Shown piece after piece: positions 11,403 to 22,418 of a stretch of 64,000 nucleotides of DNA. The notes under the pieces are model-generated. The model was not told where the DNA came from, did not search any database, and saw only the letters and a list, made by a program, of their open reading frames with translations. A program made the position numbers and the translations under genes. The DNA comes from Anthonomus grandis grandis (lineage: Eukaryota > Arthropoda > Insecta > Coleoptera > Curculionidae), in NCBI RefSeq assembly GCF_022605725.1, contig NC_065563.1:7776518-7840517 (forward strand), in the 5' to 3' direction. How positions within the stretch are numbered: position 1 is the stretch's first letter; every line of letters starts with the position of its first letter.

Positions 11403-12287
11403 CAGGGTGTTCTCAATTCAAGGGTGATCTCGTGGGTTGAATTTATGGCAGTAATTTGATGTTTGATTATTTGAAAAATTTGAAGAGAAATCAAGAAGAA
11501 AACGATATTTTCGGGAAAAAATTTCGGCGCTATTTGAAGCCGAATGAATAGCACTTTTATTGAGTTTTAGACAGTGATGCGACGTTTCGTTTTTTTGGCG
11601 ATCATCATCATTTTTTTTTCCTTGACTAAGGCTTTAGAAAATACTATAGTTTTTTATAAATACAACAATTTTTGAGTCATTGACTAGTTGGAAAAATCTT
11701 GATATTATCAAAAGCTTCAGAAAAATCTAAATATTTTGAAAACGAATGTAACGATTTTATTGATTTTACTTTTTTGTGAAAGTCGATGAGTTTTTTTACC
11801 AAAAGGCTCCTTACAATTTTTCGTATAAATGCAACCATTTTTAAGTTATTAAATAGTTTTTTAATAGAGTGAAAAAATGTTGATATTGACAAAGGCTTTG
11901 GAAAAATCTAAATATTTCGAAAACTAATGCAACGATTTTATTGATTTTAGTTTCATATGAAAGCCGATGAGTTTCTTAAGTAAAAAGATCCTTACAAGTT
12001 TCTTTGTAAATACTATCGCTTTGGAGTTATTAAATAGTTTTTCAATAAATTTAAAAAATATTGATACTATGTAAGGCTTATATTTATTTTTGCCATAAGA
12101 AAGAGAGAGATGGGTAGACTATTTTTATATACAAAATGATATTTTCCCTCAAGATAAAAGTGTATTTTTTTTGTTTTTCGGACTTTTTCGGAAATATTGG
12201 AATTTTTTTCTAAATCCTCAAACACCTTAACAAGCCTCTAATTGCCTCCAAGAATCCAATGGTAACCCTCGAGTCCGGGACACCCTG
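11403..12287. mobile_element. mariner-type MITE with internal ~181-bp tandem repeats
   Basis: Ends CAGGGTGTTCTCAATTC... and ...GTCCGGGACACCCTG are inverted over about the first ten bases with partial similarity further in. Both are flanked by TA (11401-11402 and 12288-12289). There is no transposase. The interior holds about 2.5 copies of a repeat: 'gaaaaatcttgatatta', 'gaaaaaatgttgatattg' and 'aaaaaatattgatacta' occur near 11692, 11874 and 12053. It lies between exons A and B. Confidence 0.7.
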
Positions 12288-12507
12288 TACTTTAGGGACG
12301 GGTTTTGCTCGAAAAAAAAAAAGAAAATTTTAAATAGAACTTCAGATGACACCAAAACCGTCAGCAAAACCCCCAAAAGCACCCCGTTAATTAAATTCCC
12401 TTATTTCTTAACCACTCAAAACTGAATAAACAAACAAACAACAAATATAATAGCAAAAAAAAGCGCGGGCCTAATGGATGTTATATGTTTTCGGTGGCGG
12501 CCACCAG

Positions 12508-12725
12508 AGGGAGCGAGTAGACGAGGAGGGCCCACCGGGGGATCCCAGCACCGCTGCGACCACTGCGGCAAGACCCTCAGCACCAAATTGACGTTGAAAC
12601 GTCACAAGGAACAGCAGCACCTACAGCCGCTCAACAGTGCAGTCTGTCAACTGTGCCAGAAGGTTTTCCGCACATTGAACTCCCTGAATAACCACCGTAG
12701 CATATACCATCGAAGGCAAAAGTAG
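12508..12725 (+). CDS. br: broad alternative terminal exon B (C2H2 pair)
   Basis: The most likely acceptor is 'ggcggccaccag' at 12507, preceded by a branch-like 'ctaat' near 12470. It leaves 2 nt and the mini-exon phase, so G+AG = Glu. A second in-phase AG lies at 12524-12525 (start 12526). After GASRRGGPTGGSQHR come two C2H2 fingers, CDHCGKTLSTKLTLKRHKEQ and CQLCQKVFRTLNSLNNHRS..H, both C-x2-C-x12-H-x4-H with an 8-residue linker. The end is RRQK and TAG. It supplies another Broad isoform's DNA-binding domain (I recall it as Z2-like, unverified). A methionine at 12474 is upstream of the splice site and not the start. Confidence 0.92.
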
Positions 12726-13037
12726 TGTTTTTTTTCTTATAAGAACCATTAGGCCCCGCTGGTTTTTTTTTTCGTAATTTAAATCGGTAATGTCGTTTTG
12801 TGTGTACTGATGCTTTAAGTACTGGGAGGGAGAGAGATTCATTTTTGAATGTCTCCAAGAGGGTTGGGCTTTAAGAACTGCACCCTTTGTTTCATATAAT
12901 AATTAGTTTCTAGCTAAGCTTTTGAAATATAGCACTTTGATTTAAAAATTTTGTGCTCTAATTAGTCTGTAACTAAACTAACTAATTTGACTAAAATGGA
13001 TTTTTTTGGATAATTTATATATTTTTTATAAATATTT
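12726..13037. repeat. 3' flank of exon B with degenerate ~175-bp repeat
   Basis: After the stop the sequence becomes AT-rich and begins a diffuse repeat family. It is recognised by 'ctctaattagtctgtaac' (12957), similar to 'ctcagtcaatttgtaag' at 13150 and 14600. No gene. Confidence 0.5.
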
Positions 13038-13198
13038 TACAATGCCGTGAATTGTCAAAGTTATCTCGTGCCAAGTAGTCACGATTTCTTATTTTTTTCA
13101 TCCTTTTTTGTCACTGAAATGCCTTTGATTTTTTTTGTAAATTCGTTATCTCAGTCAATTTGTAAGCTAACTAATTTGCTTGACATCGAGTTCAATAG
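13038..13198 (+). repeat. direct repeat, left copy (pairs with 14494-14655)
   Basis: Shares long blocks with 14494-14655, e.g. 'gtcactgaaatgcctttgat' and 'attcgttatctcagtcaatt', through to 'gcttgacatcgagttca'. The last ~110 bp are nearly identical. The pair brackets pogo relic 2 directly on its truncated side. Confidence 0.85.
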
Positions 13199-13199
13199 G

Positions 13200-14392
13200 A
13201 ATTTTTTAAAATTTTATTTCCTTCTTATTATTCGAGTGATTCCGAACTACGAATAAATTAATAAAAACGAACGAGAAAATAATTTCTGACGGTAGAAATG
13301 TTCCATCTGCTCGAATTATTGCACAAGTAGTAGCTAGTAATTCTCTTTCGGCACTTGTGCACTGGTTTAACTGCTTAACTCCTTTTTGTGCTACTATTTT
13401 ATGAGGCCGCTGGACGGTTGTTGTAGCCGTTTCATCTGAATCTTGAACAACTGATGGGTGTTTTTTATATATTTGCTCTAAATGTGAAAAAAATCGTTCA
13501 ACATTAGGTTTCGTAAAAGAAGTAAGCCTCGATAGAGAGCAAGCTTCGGGCCTTCTAATGCTTAAGGATAGATTTCTCCTTATAAAAGCCTGTAACCAAT
13601 CTTTGCTTGCGCACTTATTAGTTTTCCAAGATTCTGACATAGTAATATTGTTTTTAGCAGCCATTTCGTGCGCCAATTGTCTAACTTTTAGGGTATTTAA
13701 TCCATATGCCATTTTGCTGCAGGTCTTAATGTAAACACACATAATCTTTTTCTGCTCTGAGGTAAATATTAATCGAACAGCATAATTTGGCTCCATCTTG
13801 GCTTTAGGGTCATTTTTCTCTTGCATCACATATCGCCTTAATGTGATAAAGTTTATGTCAAACATCTCTGCCGCAACGCGCAGTGAAGTTTTATTTCTTT
13901 TCACCTCTTGGACGGCTGCCGTCATTTGTTCGCTTGTAAATTTGGCTCTTATTCGTTCTTTCTTCTTTCTTACCATGGTATACCTGCAATAAAAAAAAAC
14001 GACAGTATAGAATGATCATAATGGGACACAATGAAACCCGTATCATTGTGTACTACCTGCATGTGTTTCAACGTATACTACTGCATGCTTTAAATTTCAA
14101 TTCAATGTAAATGCGAAGCCTGAAAAATTTTAGCCCCAATCTTTATAGGTTAAAACTTATACATGACAAAAAGTAAAATGACATATTAATAAAAACTAAA
14201 TCCATTTATTTGAAGGTAACATACCTTTCTATGTTCGATCCTCTTTTCAATATTTATCCACAAGAAAACAGAAATGACGCAATACTGTATGGGTCGTTCG
14301 CGACAGCGCCAGTGAAATTGTGGCGGCAAATTTAAACGAGTTAATAGCAGTGTTTCATTGTGTACTATGTGTCAATGTGTACCACTCTCCCC
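13200..14392 (-). mobile_element. pogo-like transposon 2, truncated at its 3' end
   Basis: The 5' terminus is at 14392. The reverse strand starts GGGGAGAGTGGTACAC after TA (14393-14394), matching the GGGG(A)AGTG ends of pogo 1. Subterminal 'acacaatgaaac'-type motifs recur at 14026-14036 and, inverted, around 14350-14380. The transposase reading frame runs into unrelated sequence at about 13206. No matching left TIR is present, so the distal half is deleted. Confidence 0.78.
13206..13976 (-). pseudogene. pogo-like transposase, C-terminal half lost
   Basis: Starts MVRKKKERIRAKFTSEQMTA with a psq-type HTH (KTSLRVAAEMFDINFITLRR). A CENP-B-like HTH follows (YGLNTLKVRQLAHEMAAKNN...DWLQAFIRRNLSLSIRRPEA), then the start of the DDE domain. 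The first catalytic motif is degraded: DSDETATTTVQ where relatives have NMDESG. 'TSAERELLATTCAI..DGTFLPSEIIF' matches the usual 'SAERG..VT..CA...G.F.PP..IF'. After about 230 residues the frame leaves the family. The first 200+ residues are open without a stop, but the protein lacks two of three catalytic residues. Confidence 0.85.
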
Positions 14393-14493
14393 TATTTTTA
14401 ATTATTTGATAACACCGTAAATTTCTACCTAATGAAAAAACAATACATTTTATACTTTTTTGCTTTAAAATCAAAAATTATACCAAAAATATT

Positions 14494-14655
14494 GATAAGC
14501 CCGTGAATTTTTAAAGTTATCTCGTTAATCAGATTTCTTATTTTTTCGCCCTTTTTTTTGTCACTGAAATGCCTTTGATTTTTATTGTAAATTCGTTATC
14601 TCAGTCAATTTGTAAGCTAACTAATTTGCTTGACATCGAGTTCACTAAGAAAGTT
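14494..14655 (+). repeat. direct repeat, right copy (pairs with 13038-13198)
   Basis: See the left copy. The differences cluster in the first ~50 bp, and the last ~110 bp are nearly identical apart from one or two bases. It contains the 'tcagtcaatttgtaagctaa' unit of the degenerate ~175-bp family. Confidence 0.85.
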
Positions 14656-15494
14656 TAGTTTAGTTAGTTTACCTAGTTTACGGTTAGACAGTTAATATAA
14701 TAAATCTAGTATTTAAACCCTGAAAATTTGGCATAAATTCTTATCATATTATACCTTAAACTCATGCCAAATAAATGCTTAGAAATCTGTTGAATACCAT
14801 GTGAAACCGAAATACTTAGTAATGGAACTCGTAGTAGTACGCAGCCTTACTTTACAATAAGTTTTTCACAAATATAAATTGAAGGGCACAGGGGTAAAAG
14901 GAGCTCATGAGCATTTTTGTGATTTTTCAGCAGAGCGATTTTAAGGTTGAAATTCTAGCTTACGAACGATATGTTGCTTTTCTCAATCAATTAACTTTTT
15001 TTTGTGAAGATAAAACAATAAACAAACTCCCTAAGTGTTTTGAGACTGTTTGTATTTTCGTTCAGTACAAAAAAATAATAAAATCGCACACAGGTACAAA
15101 AGTGACGGGGGAAAAAGGGGTCCATTTTATTGAAATGAGCCTGTTCTTTCATAGTAATCATAACCTCGATCGTCGTTAGTGCGAAAGGCTTCAAACAATA
15201 TTCCTAAAAAAATAATAGACATTACTATTGCAGATCTATAAAACCGACCTTATCCTTAAAATTGACCAATTCGTTAATTAGTGATGCGGCAGGTTTGAAA
15301 AAAAGTCTTGCGCTGCTTTGTTGCAAAACTTTTTTAAATGCTGCAGGTCCCGAAACTTCTCAGCAGATATTAGAAGCTGCCCTAAATATATAAATAAAAT
15401 ACGTAAAAAACAAATTTAATAATAATAAAAAAATGTGTACCTTCATAACTTAACTCAGGTAGCATAAATTCGTTGTCTTGAAGATGACGAACAG
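14656..15494. other. intron, no recognised gene
   Basis: AT-rich. A 90-codon frame at 14907-15179 and its antisense show no recognisable motif. The part next to 15495 may hold the decayed C-terminal end of the QNK transposase relic. Confidence 0.45.
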
Positions 15495-16211
15495 CTAATC
15501 GCGAAGACTTTCGGTTTTTTCCTTGCAGCGAAGCTGACTCCCAACATCCATTATATGTAGTGCGATACGATACTGTATCAAAGGTCCTCTATTTATCTTA
15601 ATTTCTCTGATTGGTCTAGATGGGAATGGTGACTTTTTTGCGTAACTATTGTCAAGAAATTTTCCCCAGCTGCGGAAAAAGGTGTGATTGACCTCGATAA
15701 CCGTAAATGGAATTGGGGAATGGCGGGATTCTTCCAATATTTTCAACCAGTCTTTGGGAAGATCTGCTCTGTTTTTTTGGTTTACGAGGCCAAAATTCTT
15801 ATCACATTCCATATAGGAATGTCCTCGAATGGGGAACATGATAGAAGCTGATTCTAACCTTTTCTCGTTGTTGACTAAGTTATGAAGAAAACGAAAAAAG
15901 GTAATTTTTTTTTGTTGGCCACTGTATGAATCACAAAATATTTATAGGTGCTTCACTTCTCGATCTAGATGGTTATATATGAAGTTATGAAGCAGTGAGC
16001 ACACATCATCTGAACCCTTTTTCCCTTGGGTTTCTGGATAGACGTAAAAATACCTCTTAGAGGTAGACAATACGTGAACATTAAATGCGTATGTTGATAG
16101 CTGCCTTTTGTAATGGGTATCATTTGTTGGTATATTTGGCGCTGGAAGATTCTTGGCAAAATCCATACAAATTGCCTCTAAATTGCTAAAATGCCGAGTA
16201 AATTTTATCAT
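15495..16211 (-). pseudogene. 'QNK' DDE-like transposase relic, copy 1
   Basis: One reading frame of 239 codons with a single in-frame TAA near 15945. Motifs in order: CMDFAKNLPAPNIPTND, YKRQLSTYAFNVH, FYVYPETQGKKGSDDVCSLL, IFCDSYSGQQKK, MFPIRGHSYMECDKNF. The same blocks recur in the copies at 31288-32385 and 37751-39078. The family is widespread in arthropods as 'uncharacterized proteins'; I believe it matches the DUF7869-type domain, unverified. The three conserved Asp (MDF, CDS, ECD) would suit an RNase H-fold DDD nuclease; that is inference. The 5' side abuts a LINE tail and no TIR was found. Confidence 0.7.
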
Positions 16212-16241
16212 TTCGAGAGTAGACTTCTTCTTGTCGTAGCG

Positions 16242-16850
16242 TCATAGCTCTTCATGGATCTTAGCTGCATCTACGACTCGTCTCCACCAATCCTTGTCCA
16301 ACCAGTCCCTTGCTCCTAAGATTTTTACATCCTCTCCAATATTGTCCCTCTATCCGAACCTTGGTCTTCCTAAAGGTCTCTTTCCCTCTGGGTCCTCTAC
16401 CAATATCCTCTTTATTCATTCGGCAATCCTTATACGTGTGCGGCTCATCTAAACCTTTGTGCTTTTATTCCGTTTACTAAACTTGGTCTTTTGTATATAG
16501 GCTTATCCTCATTCGTTCTTATTCGATATTGACCTATTCTCTCATCTAGTGTAGATCCAAACATTTTTCGCAACATCTTTGGGTCAATGCGTCTTAGAAT
16601 TAGCTGCATTATTGTCCATTGCTAAATAAATCTGAATTTTAGAATTCCTAGATATCAAATGGGGACCTAAACAGGTCTTGTAAAACGAAATAGGCATTCG
16701 AAATTGTAGGTGTCCATGGTTATGTTTTGTCCTATTTTGTCCCTTTCTGCTCTCCGTCTGACATGCATCTATTTGATCTTTTAATGTTTGTCCGATACTT
16801 CCCTGGTTATGGTGGTCCTGACTTGCCTTAGAACTTTAGTTGAACAATCC
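16242..16850 (-). pseudogene. LINE ORF2 C-terminal relic
   Basis: The reverse strand reads, with several stops, ITMDTYNFECLFRFT, MLRKMFGSTLDERIGQYRIR, a TGA, AAHV, RIRIAE, then VEDPEGKRPLGRPRFG, a stop, RDNIGEDVKILGARDWLDKD and WWRRVVDAAKIHEEL followed by a stop at 16242. This is the familiar post-RT tail of insect non-LTR retrotransposons ('GRPR.RW.D.I..D...LG...W...A.DR..WR..V.AAK.H..L'). The RT domain itself is absent. It is antisense to broad and lies immediately upstream of QNK copy 1. Confidence 0.82.
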
Positions 16851-17633
16851 CAATCGTCTTGTAATAATAGTACAACAAATAATGATCAAATTTCATGAAA
16901 CTGGATCTATTATGTCATTATTTGATAGGACCATAAATTTTCACACTTAAATCATAAAAAAACTTTTCCACTTTATTTTCTTATTAAGAAGGCTGTGAAA
17001 CTGCCTTAGAATTATTTTAATTTTAAGACTCCGGACCTCAATCGATCTGTAAATCCTTGTTTATCGAATTTTTGTTAAATACATATGGATAAGGACAATG
17101 AATTTCCTCATTAGTTCCGAAAAACATAATTTTTTTTCCAATTCGCTATATTTTATCATGGATAGCTCTGGTTTGTTAGAATGTTACTTGAAATTCAGAG
17201 CCCCAATCAATCTGCAAACAAATTAATTCGTAACATTATAGTCAAATTTTAGAGGAATTTATATGTTTAAAAATATTTGATAAAGACTATAAATTTATAC
17301 TCTTAAAAAATACTTCTAGATGGTGTTTTGTCATTAAATAGGTTTTCAATTGTCTTAATATTATTTAATTTCATAATTATTTGTCTTAATCAATCTGTTA
17401 ATAATAAAGAGTTTATTTTCACAATTTAACAAGTTAGATTTACAAATAATTCTATCCTAAACATAATTGTACTATTGTGAAAAGAGGCGAAGTCCAGATG
17501 TAGGAAACTTTTACAAATAGGTTCATTTACCCTGCTCTACTTCACCTTAAATATGCATAGTACCTTAATTCAAGAGAAAAATCTTACAAAACATAAATAC
17601 ATACATATTATCATTCGGACATATAAGTAGTTG
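16851..17633. repeat. degenerate ~175-bp intronic repeat
   Basis: The block 'atcaatctg(t/c)aaa' or 'caatctgttaa' recurs at about 17041, 17207 and 17389. It is accompanied by 'ataaattttcacact' or 'ataaatttatactct' and 'ttatcga/ttagaat' blocks. Similar units occur at 12957, 13150, 14600, 21051 and 21227. No coding sequence. Confidence 0.55.
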
Positions 17634-17753
17634 TACAGGGTGTTTCAGAACTATGGCCACTACGGCCCTAAGACGCGTTTTTAATTTAGAAAAAATATGA
17701 ATTACCTAAATAGGATCTAATGCATTTATTTTCACCTTTTGTATATGATACCA

Positions 17754-18060
17754 TCACAACAATTGTTCAAAATGTCTTCCTCCAACCTCAATACACCGAT
17801 TTAAACGCCGCACATGATTTCGGCGGACTACACTAAAAATTTGATCCTCGTTTTGAATGATATCTAAGGCTGCTGTTATTCGTCCAATTAAGTCTAGCTC
17901 TGATTCTACTGGAGTTTCGTAGACTAAAGACTTTACATGTCCCCACAAGAAAAAATCGAGCGACGTTAAATCGGGCAACCTAGGAGGCCAAGAAACTGCT
18001 CCACCTCTGGCAATCCAACTGTGCCCAAACCGCTGAGTTAAATACTCGCGTACTTGTGGG
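17754..18060 (-). pseudogene. mariner-like transposase C-terminal fragment
   Basis: The reverse strand reads PPQVREYLTQRFGHSWIARG, then GAVSWPPRLPDLTSLDFFLW, GHVKSLVYETPVESELDLIG and ...VRRNHVRRLNRCIEVGGRHF before the stop at 17754. 'PDLTSLDFFLWG' is the mariner-superfamily third catalytic block; D/E identity at that site cannot be judged from a fragment. The upstream catalytic domain was lost where the pogo element entered. Confidence 0.87.
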
Positions 18061-18355
18061 GGAAGGTGTCCTAAAATGACATACTTTTTATTTAAATATT
18101 ATTTATGCAAAAACCATTTAAGATAATTAACTCAAAATAATACACCACGTTGCTTTAAATAAACTTTATTGACAAACATAAACAAAAATATTTCAACTCT
18201 ATTTAAAACATGTAAGAAAATGCATTTTAAAAAACGTTACACTATGTCGTTTTACAAACATGTATATTGTAAAATGACACAGTCGTGGGGTATAAAATAA
18301 CATAATAGAACTTATAAAATATAGTTAAAGAAAGTAAACTAATAAGGAATTAGTC

Positions 18356-20111
18356 TTAGCAAATCTCGCAAATAAACTTTTTGACTTTTGGAGAAACTCC
18401 AGCACATTCGCAATGTGCCCAATTGTGGCACTTCATACAACTAATCCAAGACTCCCTGGATCGAGAATTTTTGAATAGATCGTTGCTATACAGGCATGCC
18501 ACTTCATCCTCATAATCCTCGGCTGCAAAAGGATCTTCTTCACTTTCGCTTCGTGCAACAAAACTTGTCTCACCTGAAAGGTTCTTTTTAAATTGACGCA
18601 CATTTTTTCGCAATTTCATTTCTTCCTTTAGCTTTAACTCTTCTAAATTGGAGGTGGTTGTTAAGACTCCAGTTATAGTTTGTCTGGTCTTCCTTTTTTT
18701 GGTTCCTCTTGCTACAGGCACTGGCGAAATTTCCTGTAGAGAAAACCTTTTCCTTAATGGTTGATTTTGTTTTATATTGCTTTCTGTCTGATCACCTCTC
18801 GGTTCATTTTCTTTATCGACACTTTTGCCTTGTTTTTGTCGCATTGGTTCTTCTGTAACACCAATTACTGTTATTTCATTGCTTGTTGATGGTTGTTCTG
18901 GGCGATGGGATGCTCCCTCTTCTATGGTCGGTTCTAATAATCTATTTGTTGTCTCAGCCGTCTCAAAAAACTCGCCTGGGAAAATATGTGGATTAAATGA
19001 ATAAATTTCCGTATTTAAAAATACGCTTGTGGCATTTTTAATTGTAGCTGCTTTCCCGTAAGCGGACGTAAATAGTTCACCAATTTGATATAGTGTTATT
19101 ACTCTCCCTAAAGTGCACATTCCTGGTTATAAAATGTCTTTAGTGGACCATAGAAGCTGACATCCAGGGGCTGCATACGATGGGTACAGTGGGCAGGAAA
19201 GCATAAAGGGATTATTCTATTTCTTCTGGCAAACGTCAAGGCATTTCATGACTTGTGGCTAGTGTGCCCATCCATAAAACTTTTGAGTCGGGAGAAGCAT
19301 TAACAAAAGTCTGAAAATGCTTTAACCACAAAGCAAAGGAATCAGATGTCATCCATCCAGTCTCGTTAAATAATCCCAAAGAACCTGGAGGTAAAGCATC
19401 TAAAAGTTCCTCCTTTCTATTTTTCCTAGGGAAAATCAAAGCAGGTGGCACAAAATTACCTACACTATTCATGCAGCAAACACATGTTACATGCTGACCT
19501 CTTTCAGCACTGGTTAATGATCCTACTTGTTTTCTTCCAGTTTTGGCAAAAATTTTTGAAAGTCCACAGTGCAATGTGGACAAACCACTTTCGTCCATAT
19601 TGTAAATCCGATTCACATCAATTTTTTTCTTTTTTTAGGGTATTTTTCGACGTATTAAAAAAATTTTGTGGCCTATTAAATGCCATGGCTCTAGCCGCAG
19701 ACATGGCTTCAGGCTGCCTTAGAGCTCTCAGCCACTCTCGTCCAGCGCTACAATCTTTAAATCTATTTGGAATGCCATTTTTAGTGGCAAACTCATACGC
19801 AAGTTTCTTTATATCTCTTGTTGTTATCCCGAACAATCTAGACTCAAGTAATAGTATATGCTGAACTAACTCTCTTTCTTCGTCTTCATTAAATGTGGTT
19901 GGAAACCGACCCAAAACTTTCTGACAGCCCTTAACTCTTGTTTGTATCATTTGCTCTTCGCCTTAATGTGGCTTGGGGGACATTTTCGAGCGAACAATTT
20001 CGATACTTTCAGCCACCCCATTTGGCCACCTTTTACAGCGTTAATTGCATTTAACATTGCTTGTTCATCCCACGATTGTCTAGTTGATGTTCTTTCACGT
20101 TTTCCCACCAT
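18356..20111 (-). pseudogene. pogo-like transposase with Cys/His tail, nested in mariner
   Basis: Four frames in series. From 20111: MVGKRERTSTRQSWDEQAML with a psq HTH. At 19950-19618: the CENP-B-like HTH (ITTRDIKKLAYEFATKNGIP) and REWLRALRQPEAMSAARAMA. At 19616-19236: YNMDESGLSTLHCGLSK, SLTSAERGQHVTCVCCMNSV, FVPPALIFPRKNRKEELLDA. At 19120-18356: VITLYQIGELFTSAYGKAAT, YSFNPHIFPGEFF, a Ser/Glu/Lys-rich linker and a C-terminal PHD-like CMKCHNWAHCECAGVS...CEIC. The second catalytic block is degraded, though 'MQPLD' lies in the broken segment near 19165. At least three frameshifts make it dead. Its left end (about 18058) starts GGGGGAAGGTGTCC, similar to other pogo ends here. Confidence 0.86.
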
Positions 20112-20389
20112 AATGTAGCTAAAAATAAACAAAAAATACAACGTTTAAAAATCTAACGTTTAGTGGAACATTTTTAAGCAGTTCTGGGAGAACTTACTCC
20201 AAGAAACGTTATAAATAGGTCCTGTTAACCGTTCCGGTAAACAGTAGTGGCGTAGTGACGCATTTCCGGACATGGATTTCTATACTTAAATGGATTCTTC
20301 TGTTGCACTGAACAACCCCCAGAAGTTTGATCCCATAGTTCTGAAACATCCTGTACAACTTAATGAAGTGGAACAGTTGTAAAGCTTTG

Positions 20390-20960
20390 AAATATAATAG
20401 GAAAAATTCCGTAGAGGTGTTATCAAACCTTAATTGACTTAAATAAATATAATTTTTTGTAAATTTTTGCTACAGATGGACAAAGGCATTAACTACCTGA
20501 AAAAAATAATAAATGGCTTTAAACAAGTCGAAAAAATGAAGAATGGCGTCAAATGTCTCTAAAAAATTACAAATTATAGAGAAAATTGCTCTAACTGCAG
20601 GAAAGTCGTCAAAAATGATTTTACCTAAAGCAGATCTTCAATTGTCTGAAACACATGAAAACAAAGACGTCAATTACTTGGAAAAATTAAAAAATAACAT
20701 CAATTGCCTGGAAAAATCAAGAAGTTATTGTAAAAAATGGCTCTAACTGCAAGAAAGAAGTCAAAAATTATTTTACCTTAACCACATCCATAATTGCTTA
20801 AAAGACATAAAAACAAAGACGTCAGCTATTTGGAAAAATAAGCAATGGCTTAGAAGTGGAAAAACTAAGAAATGCCATGAACATCATGGAAGAAATGATG
20901 GAAAAAAGCGCAGGAAAAAAGTCAAAAATTATTTTATAGCAAGGACATAGAATTTCCTCA
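20390..20960. repeat. ~152-bp imperfect direct repeats
   Basis: 'ctctaactgcaggaaag' near 20590 and 'ctctaactgcaagaaag' near 20742 start two imperfect copies. Both continue through 'gtcaaaaat.attttacct' and 'aaaacaaagacgtca'. The related motif 'cctggaaaaatcaagaa' also recurs. No gene. Confidence 0.6.
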
Positions 20961-22231
20961 CTAATCTCAAGAAAATTTTTCATTATATTTTTTATGCTTT
21001 AAAGTGGTCTGACTTGACTGCGAATTTTATTAGAAACCTCGTTGCTTTAATCAATCTCTAAATTATCTAATTTTCTTTACAAAGGTAACATTTTATAGGA
21101 ATTTATGTATATTTTTGTTAAGTTATAAGGGCAATAAATGCTGCCCTAACCTTATAAAAAAATAACATTTTCCAACTTTTATCGTTCAAAAAGTCCTGAA
21201 CTATAATTCACAAATTCGTTACCCTAATCAGTCTATATAGCAACTAATTGATATATAGATTGTGGAAAACTGAAATGTAAAATTTCGACCAAAAGAACCA
21301 CATTTTTGACAGAAACTCTTGCTGGGTCCACACAAAACGACATTTAAAAAATATAATTATCCATGCTTAGAAAAATAGAGTTTTTTGGCTCACGTGCTAA
21401 AATCGGTGCCGACAAAAATAGAGTTATAATTAATTTAAGGAAGATCACGTGTCCTGAAGATGCAACTGTTTTATTTTATTTTTTTTTATAAAAGGTTTGG
21501 AGGAGGGAAAACGTGAGAAATTCTTATTCTAAAAATTCTCTTTTCTCCGTAATTAGAAAACACTTTAAATATTCTAATTGTGAAATTCTCGAATAGGCGC
21601 GAAAATTATTACGAAGACTGAGTTAGGTAGGCGAATGTTTTTCAAATTAATCAAAATTAGGGTTTAAGGTGGCTTCTTTTTGGCTGTGATGCACGAAAGT
21701 ATTATTTAAGGAAAAAAAATCGAATATTTAAGTGTGTTTTCTAATTTAACACTAAATGGCAACGTTACATTATTATTAATTATTATTTTTAGGCTCTGTG
21801 ATATATATATTTTTTTTGTTATTATACTACAGATTTTATCATTTCGAATATAGTAGATGTAATGTTGTCTTTCTATACATATTTTGTACAGACTATAATA
21901 TATATTTAAAGGCTTTTTTTTATATACTTATTATTATATAATTTTATTTTTAGTTGGGGGGAGCGGTAAGTAATTATATAAAATTTTTCGGTAAGCAAAT
22001 GCAGTATATAAACGAAATTTGTGCAATTAGGCTCGGTTTACACACTAACATACTGCATTTGTTTATAATATAATATAGTAAGCAATAATATTTAAAAAAA
22101 AAAAAACAAGAAAATTTATATTATATATATATATATTTAGTACATAAGAGGCTTTACCACCATATAAGGGTTCTTAGTTTATGTAATATTTATTATCTGT
22201 GTATTTAAACCTATTTTAGTTACTCGATATA
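20961..22231. other. intron, no gene
   Basis: AT-rich with (TA)n runs at about 22110-22135. Two units of the degenerate ~175-bp repeat lie near 21051 and 21227. A poly-T stretch and 'tgcagtatataaac' or 'catactgcattt' segments near 21998-22055 are partly inverted. Nothing coding. Confidence 0.5.
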
Positions 22232-22418
22232 TACAGGGCGTGCACAACATGCCCTCCCACAGTTTTTGACAATCTTGACACATGTCGCCCATAAGGGTGG
22301 GGTAGGGGTGGTGCGCACTGTATGTAGCTTGAATTCGTGTTATTTACTTGATTATTTTATAGGTTATGTTAATGTTCTATATACATATATTCAAAAAAAA
22401 ATACGCCCTGTTTATATA
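22232..22418. mobile_element. short MITE-like element
   Basis: 'atatacagggcgtg' near 22232 is inverted relative to 'atacgccctgttta' ending near 22418. A 9-10-bp TIR and flanking TA-rich DNA fit a mariner-type MITE of about 185 bp. The short TIR makes this tentative. Confidence 0.4.

Larger units (their letters stand above)
17636..20353 (-). mobile_element. mariner-like element carrying a nested pogo element
   Basis: TIRs CAGGGTGTTTCAGAACTATG (17636 on) and CATAGTTCTGAAACATCCTG (ending 20353) match except at one position. TA flanks both ends (17634-17635 and 20354-20355). The mariner transposase end lies just inside the left TIR, while the middle is replaced by a pogo element (about 18058-20200). 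The outer element is therefore older than the inner one. Confidence 0.88.

Noticed and set aside
14907..15194. Overlapping 90- and 67-codon frames on opposite strands
   Set aside because: Neither shows a motif; both are consistent with chance in AT-rich intron.
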